Positions 58,402 to 64,000 of a stretch of DNA of 64,000 nt are shown here, piece after piece (position 1 is the first letter of the stretch; each line of letters opens with the position of its first letter). The stretch comes from Klenkia soli. GTDB taxonomy: Bacteria > Actinomycetota > Actinomycetes > Mycobacteriales > Geodermatophilaceae. The translations under genes were made by a program, and so were the position numbers. The notes below the pieces were generated by a model. It made no database searches and was not told the DNA's origin. It saw nothing but the letters and a program-made list of their open reading frames with translations. The DNA lies in NCBI RefSeq assembly GCF_900103975.1, contig NZ_FNIR01000003.1, positions 186,001 through 250,000 of the forward strand, in the 5' to 3' direction.

Positions 58402-59907
58402 ATGAGCGTGCGGCGGGTCATGGGCACCGAGTTGGAGTACGGCATCTCGGTGCCGGGGCAGCCGGGGGCCAACCCGACGACGTTGTCCAGCCAGGTGGTC
58501 AACGCGTGGGCCCCGGCGGAGGCGGCCGCGCGGCGCCGCCCCCGGTGGGACTTCGAGGAGGAGAACCCGCTGCGCGACGCCCGGGGGTTCGACCTCTCGC
58601 CGGCCCGGGCACTGGACCACAACGACCCCGACGAGGACCCGGGCATGGCCAACGTCGTGCTCACCAACGGCGCCCGGCTCTACGTGGACCACGCCCACCC
58701 CGAGTACTCCACGCCCGAGGTGACCAGCCCGCGGGACATCGTGCTGTGGGACAAGGCGGGGGAGCGGGTGATGGCCGAGGCCTCGATCCGCGCCGCGCGG
58801 GTGCCCGGCGCCGTCCCCATCCAGCTGTACAAGAACAACACCGACGGCAAGGGCCAGTCCTACGGGGCGCACGAGAACTACCTCATGGACCGCCGCACCC
58901 CGTTCCTGGACATCATCAAGGGCCTGGTGCCCTTCTTCGTCACCCGGCAGGTGTTCGCCGGGGCCGGCCGGGTCGGCATCGGCCACGACGGCCGCGCACA
59001 GGGTTTCCAGCTCTCGCAGCGCGCCGACTTCTTCGAGGTCGAGGTCGGTCTCGAGACCACGCTGAAGCGGCCGATCATCAACACCCGCGACGAGCCGCAC
59101 GCCAACCCCGACGAGTACCGCCGGCTGCACGTGATCATCGGTGACGCGAACCTCGCCGAGTGGTCGACCTACCTGAAGGTCGGCACCACGTCGCTGGTGC
59201 TGGCGATGATCGAGGCCAAGGCGCTGACCTCGGACCTCGCGATCGAGGAGCCCGTGGCCGAGCTGCAGGCGGTCAGCCACGACCCGTCGCTGACCCACCG
59301 GGTCCGGCTGCGCGACGGCCGCCGGCTGACCGCGCTCGAGGTGCAGCAGGACTTCCTCGCCCAGGCGCGGGCCTTCGTGGCCCGCACCGGGGACGACGAC
59401 CCCCAGACCCACGACGTGCTGGCCAAGTGGGGCCAGGTGCTCGACGACCTCGCGGTCGACCCGATGCGGTGCGCCGACCGGCTGGACTGGCCGGCCAAGC
59501 TGCGGCTGCTCGAGGGCTACCGGAAGCGCGACGGCCTCGAGTGGGGCGATGCCCGGTTGGCCCTGGTCGACCTGCAGTACTCCGACATCCGGCCCGACAA
59601 GGGCCTGTACCAGCGGCTGGTGGCCCGAGGTGCGATGCAGCGGCTGGTCACCGAGGACGAGGTGACGGCGGCGATGACCAGCCCGCCGGCGGACACCCGG
59701 GCCTACTTCCGCGGCGAGTGCCTGCGGCGCTACCCGGCTCAGGTCGCCGCCGCGTCGTGGGACTCCGTGGTGTTCGACCTCGGGCGGGAGAACCTCGTGC
59801 GCGTGCCGACGATGGAGCCGCTGCGCGGCACCCGGGAGCACGTGGGGGCGCTCTTCGACCGCGTGGGCAGCGCCCAGGAGCTGGTCGACACCATCACCGG
59901 GAACTGA
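58402..59907 (+). CDS. dop: Depupylase/Pup deamidase, 501 aa
   Basis: M-G-T-E-L-E-Y-G-I near the N-terminus is the ATP/Mg-binding motif of the Dop/PafA family. [11 protein letters not shown] and [11 protein letters not shown] are further active-site segments. [11 protein letters not shown] is shared with PafA, and the Dop-specific loop region (near 50-80) is present. Dop removes Pup from substrates. Since this pup already ends in Glu, its deamidase activity would not be needed here. Confidence 0.95.
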   Translation: MSVRRVMGTELEYGISVPGQPGANPTTLSSQVVNAWAPAEAAARRRPRWDFEEENPLRDARGFDLSPARALDHNDPDEDPGMANVVLTNGARLYVDHAHPEYSTPEVTSPRDIVLWDKAGERVMAEASIRAARVPGAVPIQLYKNNTDGKGQSYGAHENYLMDRRTPFLDIIKGLVPFFVTRQVFAGAGRVGIGHDGRAQGFQLSQRADFFEVEVGLETTLKRPIINTRDEPHANPDEYRRLHVIIGDANLAEWSTYLKVGTTSLVLAMIEAKALTSDLAIEEPVAELQAVSHDPSLTHRVRLRDGRRLTALEVQQDFLAQARAFVARTGDDDPQTHDVLAKWGQVLDDLAVDPMRCADRLDWPAKLRLLEGYRKRDGLEWGDARLALVDLQYSDIRPDKGLYQRLVARGAMQRLVTEDEVTAAMTSPPADTRAYFRGECLRRYPAQVAAASWDSVVFDLGRENLVRVPTMEPLRGTREHVGALFDRVGSAQELVDTITGN

Positions 59908-59909
59908 CC

Positions 59910-60443
59910 GTGGCGTCGCCGGAGCCCCCCGCCCCGCGCCGCGCCCGCCGGTCCACGACGCGCACGGTGCGGCCCGAGGACGTCGGAGCGCTGGTGCGGG
60001 TGCTGTCGGCGCTGCAGGTGCACCTGCTGTCGGGTGATCTGCCGCCGCAGCTGACGACGTCGCTGTCGGGCCACCTGACCACCGCCGGCCTGCTGGCCCC
60101 CGGGGCCACCCCGGCCGACCTCCTGCTGGCCCTGGACGACCTGGCGGGCCGGCTGCGCTCCGGCGGGGCACCGGTGGAGGTGTCGGGGGAGACCCGGCAC
60201 CTGGTCGGCTTCCCCACCCGGGAGCAGGCCGACGCCTTCGTGCTGGGGGTCACCCGCCGCGCCGGGGACGAGGTCGAGGGTCCGGTGGCCGCCGAGGTCG
60301 GCCGCTGGGTCGGCGACGTGCGGTGGCAGGTGACCGTGCGGGTGACCGAGCGGCCGATGACGCCGGCGTTCGACGCCCGGATCGCCTGGTTGCACGCCCT
60401 CGCCGATGCCCACGCCGGCCACCTCGGCGGTTGGGAAGCCTGA
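59910..60443 (+). CDS. Hypothetical protein between dop and pup, 177 aa
   Basis: It starts two bases after the dop stop. The N-terminus is basic, followed by a helical region (DVGALVRVLSALQVHLL) and a beta part (VEVSGETRHLVGFPTREQADAFVLGVTRR, WQVTVRVTERP). No known domain was recognised. The position in the cluster suggests coexpression with dop and pup, but not a function. Confidence 0.6.
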   Translation: MASPEPPAPRRARRSTTRTVRPEDVGALVRVLSALQVHLLSGDLPPQLTTSLSGHLTTAGLLAPGATPADLLLALDDLAGRLRSGGAPVEVSGETRHLVGFPTREQADAFVLGVTRRAGDEVEGPVAAEVGRWVGDVRWQVTVRVTERPMTPAFDARIAWLHALADAHAGHLGGWEA

Positions 60444-60513
60444 GCGGTTCCTGTCACACCCTCCGGGTAGCTTGCGCAGCAGGGCACCACACGCACTCGA
60501 GCTGGAGGATCAG

Positions 60514-60723
60514 ATGGCCACCAGGGACACCGGCGGGCAGCAGAAGGCGACCCGGTCGCGCGAGGAGACCGAGGAGGTCGAGGCCTCGGTCGACGCCGAG
60601 GGCACCGAGCGCCGCGAGCAGATGAGCTCCGACGTCGACGACATCCTCGACGAGATCGACGGGGTGCTCGAGTCCAACGCCGAGGAGTTCGTGAAATCCT
60701 ACGTTCAGAAAGGCGGAGAGTAG
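60514..60723 (+). CDS. pup: Prokaryotic ubiquitin-like protein Pup, 69 aa
   Basis: GGAGG six bases before the ATG. The protein is acidic with the Pup helix (SSDVDDILDEIDGVLE) and the C-terminus ending Y-V-Q-K-G-G-E. The terminal Glu is encoded directly, rather than Gln as in mycobacteria, so it can be ligated by PafA without deamidation. The N-terminal 35 residues are disordered and enter the proteasome. Confidence 0.98.
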   Translation: MATRDTGGQQKATRSREETEEVEASVDAEGTERREQMSSDVDDILDEIDGVLESNAEEFVKSYVQKGGE

Positions 60724-60749
60724 TCGTTCCGTCGCTCTAGGTATTCACC

Positions 60750-61475
60750 GTGAAGACTTGCCCATCGTGCAGGCAGGAGCTGCATCGCAGCGCCTTCGGC
60801 AGCAACAAGGCAAGACCAGACGGACTGTCCTTCTACTGCCGCGCGTGCAACCGAGACCGCAACAGACGGTGGTACAGGGCTTCCCGGAGCCGGGGTGGCC
60901 ACGAGGTGCGGGACCTGTCGTGGGTGCCGGCGGGTCATCGATGGTGCCCGACCTGCAAGCAGGCGGTGCCCGAGGCTGACTACAGCCGGAATGCTGCGGT
61001 CCCGTCGGGATTCGGAGCCGAGTGCCGCCCGTGCCGGAGGACGAGCCAGAACGAGGCCTACTCCATCCGGAAGTACGGCCTGACCCGAGCCGCCGTCGCG
61101 CTGATGCGGGAGGAGCAGGCTGACCGCTGCGCCATCTGCGGCGACGTCGGAGCAGGTCACCTCGATCACGCACACGACTCCGGGGTCGTCCGAGCGCTGC
61201 TGTGCAGCCGGTGCAACATGGGTCTTGGCCTTTTCCTCGAGGACCGCAGGCGCCTGCTGGCCGCCGTCGCCTATCTGGAGAAGCACGCCGTCGGTGCATC
61301 GCCCGGAGCCCCACCCCCGGCGGCGGGCTGCAGCACGACGCCGCGACTAGGGTCGGATCGAGCAGAACGCCGGGGCCTGCGCCCCGGCCGACGCAGGACC
61401 GATCGGGTCGCCCACGACCAGATCGGACAGCAGCGGTCCGGCCCCGACGGGCCGGCGGAGGAGGCGCACGGGTGA
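60750..61475 (+). CDS. Recombination endonuclease VII-like HNH protein, 241 aa
   Basis: N-terminal C-P-S-C ... C-R-A-C and C-P-T-C ... C-R-P-C zinc pairs are followed by the Endonuclease VII core [20 protein letters not shown] and C-N-M-G-L-G-L-F. The C-terminal 60 residues are low complexity. It sits between pup and prcB and overlaps prcB (GTGA). Similar genes are found here in other actinobacteria. Why a nuclease is in this operon is unknown. Confidence 0.8.
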   Translation: MKTCPSCRQELHRSAFGSNKARPDGLSFYCRACNRDRNRRWYRASRSRGGHEVRDLSWVPAGHRWCPTCKQAVPEADYSRNAAVPSGFGAECRPCRRTSQNEAYSIRKYGLTRAAVALMREEQADRCAICGDVGAGHLDHAHDSGVVRALLCSRCNMGLGLFLEDRRRLLAAVAYLEKHAVGASPGAPPPAAGCSTTPRLGSDRAERRGLRPGRRRTDRVAHDQIGQQRSGPDGPAEEAHG

Positions 61476-62320
61476 GCGAGCAGATCGCCGGACGGAGCGG
61501 GTTCACCCCCGCCTACCTGGACCGGGTGGGGTCCTCCTTCACCGACTTCCTCGGCGCCACCGCGCCCGACCTGCTGCCCGGTCGCCGGCCGGTGCCGGCG
61601 GTGCCGATGGGCGAGATGGCCCCGCACGGCACCACGATCGTCGCGGCCACCTTCGACGGCGGTGTGCTGATGGGCGGTGACCGGCGGGCCACCATGGGCA
61701 ACCTGATCTCCAGCCGGGACATCGAGAAGGTCTACGCCGCCGACTCCTGGTCGGTCATCGGCATCGCGGGCGCCGCCGGCATCGCGATCGAGATGGTCCG
61801 GCTCTACCAGGTCGAGCTCGAGCACTACGAGAAGATCGAGGGGATGACGCTGTCCCTCGACGGCAAGGCCAACCGGCTGGCCGCGATGATCCGCGGCAAC
61901 CTCGGCGCCGCGATGCAGGGCCTGGCCGTCGTCCCGCTATTCGCCGGCTACGACCTCGACGCCGCCGAGGGCACCAGCCCCGGCCGCATCTTCAGCTACG
62001 ACGTCACCGGCGGGAACTACGAGGAGCGCGGCTACGCCTCGGTGGGCTCCGGCTCGCTGTTCGCCCGCAGCTCCCTGAAGAAGACCTGGCGCCCCGGCCT
62101 GTCCGCCGACGCCGCCACCCGCAGCCTGGTCGAGGCGCTCTACGACGCCGCCGACGACGACTCCGCCACCGGCGGGCCCGACAGCGTCCGCCGGCTCTAC
62201 CCGATCCTGTACCGGATCGACGCCGAGGGGGCCGCCCGGCTGCCCGACGCCGAGGTGGCCGAGATCGCCGCGTCGATCACCGCCGACCGGTCCGCCGGCT
62301 CCGCGAACCGGGAGGCCTGA
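61472..62320 (+). CDS. prcB: Proteasome beta subunit, 282 aa
   Basis: A propeptide of about 50 residues ends at H-G, and mature T-T-I-V-A begins with the catalytic Thr. Then D-R-R-A-T-M-G-N and Y-A-S-V-G-S-G-S follow. It forms the catalytic inner rings of the 20S core with PrcA. The GTG overlaps the nuclease stop. prcA follows three bases after its stop. Confidence 0.97.
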   Translation: MSEQIAGRSGFTPAYLDRVGSSFTDFLGATAPDLLPGRRPVPAVPMGEMAPHGTTIVAATFDGGVLMGGDRRATMGNLISSRDIEKVYAADSWSVIGIAGAAGIAIEMVRLYQVELEHYEKIEGMTLSLDGKANRLAAMIRGNLGAAMQGLAVVPLFAGYDLDAAEGTSPGRIFSYDVTGGNYEERGYASVGSGSLFARSSLKKTWRPGLSADAATRSLVEALYDAADDDSATGGPDSVRRLYPILYRIDAEGAARLPDAEVAEIAASITADRSAGSANREA

Positions 62321-62323
62321 GCC

Positions 62324-63256
62324 ATGACCATGCCCTACTACGCCTCGGCCGAGCAGGTCATGCGCGACCGCTCCGAGTACGCCCGCAAGGGCATCTCCCG
62401 CGGTCGCAGCGTCGCCGTCCTCACCTGTGCCGACGGCGTCCTGCTCATCGCCGAGAACCCCAGCTCCACGCTGCACAAGGTCGGCGAGATCTACGACCGG
62501 ATCGGCTTCGCCGCCGTCGGCCGGTACTCCGAGTTCGAGAGCCTGCGGGTGGCCGGCGTCCGGCTGGCCGACGTCCGCGGGTACTCCTACAACCGCCGGG
62601 ACGTCACCGGCCGGGTGGTCGCCAACGCCTACGCGCAGACCCTCGGCTCCATCTTCACCGAGCAGATGAAGCCCTTCGAGGTCGAGCTGTGCGTCGCCGA
62701 GGTCGGCACCACGCCCGAGGCCGACCAGCTCTACCGGCTGACCTTCGACGGGTCCGTGGTCGACGAGCCCGACTTCGTGGTCATGGGCGGTCAGGCCGAG
62801 GCGGTCTCCACGCACCTGCGTGAGCACTTCCGCCCCGGGCTGCCGCTGCGCGAGGCCCTGGCGGTCGGCGTCGCGGCGCTCTCGGCGGTCAGCGCCTCCA
62901 CCCAGGCCAACGGCGGGGCGCACACCACCCTCCCCGCCGAGCAGGTCGAGGTCGCCGTCCTCGACCGAGCACGCCCCAAGCGCACCTTCCGCCGGATCAC
63001 CGGGGCCGCGCTGCGCGCGCTGCTCGCACCCGCCGAGGCATCCGCTGCTGCTCCCGCCGAGGCCACCGGGGCAGCGGCCGACGAGACCGAGCCGGCCGCG
63101 CACCTGCCCAGCGCCCCCGCTCCGGGCACGCCGCCCGGCCTGGGCGACCCCGCGGCCCCGGACACCGCAGGCGGCACCTCGCCGGCGCACGACCCGGCGC
63201 AGGACACCGGAACGGCTCCGGCCACGGACGACCCCCAGCCCGGCGCACCGGCCTAG
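62324..63256 (+). CDS. prcA: Proteasome alpha subunit with long Ala/Pro tail, 310 aa
   Basis: The core ([24 protein letters not shown]) is a normal alpha subunit, forming the outer gate rings. GGGAGG precedes the ATG. After about residue 225 the protein continues with about 85 residues rich in Ala, Pro and acidic residues, longer than usual. The tail is probably disordered, and its role is unknown. Confidence 0.95.
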   Translation: MTMPYYASAEQVMRDRSEYARKGISRGRSVAVLTCADGVLLIAENPSSTLHKVGEIYDRIGFAAVGRYSEFESLRVAGVRLADVRGYSYNRRDVTGRVVANAYAQTLGSIFTEQMKPFEVELCVAEVGTTPEADQLYRLTFDGSVVDEPDFVVMGGQAEAVSTHLREHFRPGLPLREALAVGVAALSAVSASTQANGGAHTTLPAEQVEVAVLDRARPKRTFRRITGAALRALLAPAEASAAAPAEATGAAADETEPAAHLPSAPAPGTPPGLGDPAAPDTAGGTSPAHDPAQDTGTAPATDDPQPGAPA

Positions 63257-63259
63257 GCT
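63254..63259 (+). promoter_or_regulatory. -10 box TAGGCT overlapping the prcA stop, leaderless start of pafA
   Basis: TAGGCT is six bases before the GTG at 63266. Its TAG is the prcA stop codon. Confidence 0.5.
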
Positions 63260-63265
63260 CGAACC

Positions 63266-64000
63266 GTGAACCGCAGGATCTTCGGCATCGAGACCGAGTA
63301 CGGCGTGACGTGCACCTTCGAGGGCCAGCGCCGGCTCTCGCCCGACGAGGTCGCGCGCTACCTGTTCCGCCGGGTGGTCTCGTGGGGGCGCAGCTCGAAC
63401 GTGTTCCTCCGCAACGGCGCGCGGCTCTACCTGGACGTCGGCAGCCACCCCGAGTACGCCACGGCGGAATGCGACGACCTCACCGAGCTCGTCGTCCACG
63501 ACAAGGCCGGTGAACGGATCCTGGAGGGTCTGCTGGTCGACGCCGAGCAGCGGTTGGCCGACGAGGGCGTCGCGGGCGACATCTACCTGTTCAAGAACAA
63601 CACCGACTCCGCCGGCAACAGCTATGGCTGCCACGAGAACTACCTGGTCGGCCGACAAGGCGAGTTCTCCCGCCTCGCCGACGTGCTGATCCCGTTCCTG
63701 GTGACCCGGCAGATCGTCTGCGGCGCCGGCAAGGTGCTGCAGACCCCTCGCGGCGCCGTCTACTGCGTCAGCCAGCGGGCCGAGCACATCTGGGAGGGCG
63801 TCTCGTCGGCGACCACCCGCTCCCGACCGATCATCAACACCCGCGACGAGCCGCACGCCGACGCCGAGCGCTACCGCCGGTTGCACGTGATCGTCGGCGA
63901 CTCCAACATGAGCGAGACCACCACGCTGCTCAAGGTGGCGATCACCGACCTCGTGCTGCGGATGATCGAGGACGGCGTCCCCATCCGGGACATGACACTG
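63266..64000 (+). CDS. pafA: Pup--protein ligase (3' end outside window)
   Basis: The first 245 residues are present and the frame is still open at the window edge. [10 protein letters not shown] is the ATP-binding motif. [10 protein letters not shown] and [16 protein letters not shown] follow, distinguishing PafA from Dop (no Dop loop). It joins the Pup C-terminal Glu to substrate Lys. It is the last member of the cluster seen here. Confidence 0.97.
   Translation, partial: MNRRIFGIETEYGVTCTFEGQRRLSPDEVARYLFRRVVSWGRSSNVFLRNGARLYLDVGSHPEYATAECDDLTELVVHDKAGERILEGLLVDAEQRLADEGVAGDIYLFKNNTDSAGNSYGCHENYLVGRQGEFSRLADVLIPFLVTRQIVCGAGKVLQTPRGAVYCVSQRAEHIWEGVSSATTRSRPIINTRDEPHADAERYRRLHVIVGDSNMSETTTLLKVAITDLVLRMIEDGVPIRDMTL

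Noticed and set aside
57466-60171. A 901-codon minus-strand frame over the lipoprotein gene and dop
   Set aside because: Shadow of conserved plus-strand genes, with no motif or ribosome site.

Overview
The window is high-GC DNA from an actinobacterium. Evidence: a Pup-proteasome locus (arc, dop, pup, prcB, prcA, pafA), mycothiol ligase mshC, a stand-alone rpsD of the Streptomyces type, a DtxR/IdeR-type iron box, and TANNNT -10 boxes placed directly before start codons, the signature of leaderless mRNAs. A Geodermatophilaceae-like genus (Blastococcus, Modestobacter, Geodermatophilus) is my inference and is not proven by the sequence.

Two regions meet at tRNA-Leu(GAG) (27302-27386, minus). Left of it (about 1-27.2 kb) is accessory DNA, mostly small or unrecognised genes in short runs. 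A tyrosine recombinase (24893-26206) and an AbrB-fold protein lie directly beside the 3' end of the tRNA, so this side looks like a genomic island integrated at the tRNA. The far end of the island is not visible.

Island contents in order: the tail of a beta-lactamase-fold protein; a two-gene unit of an AlbA_2/Schlafen-type protein and a PD-(D/E)XK-like nuclease; a winged-helix RepL-like protein; a 1170-residue serine-recombinase-like protein with three tandem C-x4-C/H-x3-C fingers at its end; and a six-gene, tightly overlapping operon (10961-16115). That operon encodes a sigma-like protein, an HTH protein, an ImmA/IrrE metallopeptidase with zinc ribbons, a CD-NTase-like nucleotidyltransferase, an E2-like protein with a candidate catalytic Cys, and a one-TM protein. 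I read it as an E2-type CBASS-like defence module under an unusual sigma/HTH/protease switch, and it is the most interesting object here. Then follow DUF6308, an orphan AbiEi-type antitoxin, a frameshifted HNH gene, a DUF2442 protein, an Abi_C (abortive infection) protein and several unknowns.

Right of the tRNA (27.5-64 kb) is ordinary chromosome, with higher GC and dense coding: M20 peptidase, MASE1-GAF-GGDEF cyclase, SDR, quinone oxidoreductase, a lipoprotein propeller, a GT4 glycosyltransferase, rpsD and DUF2470 flanking an iron box, an ABC-F ATPase, a RecD-like helicase, aldo/keto reductase, the uppP-phosphatase-DUF3090-SCO1664 run, mshC, dGTPase, PAC2, metH, a HAD phosphatase, a RecB-like nuclease, trmI, and the Pup-proteasome cluster, which runs off the right edge inside pafA. 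In the Pup cluster, pup encodes the tag, pafA ligates it, dop removes it, arc unfolds tagged proteins, and prcB/prcA form the 20S core.
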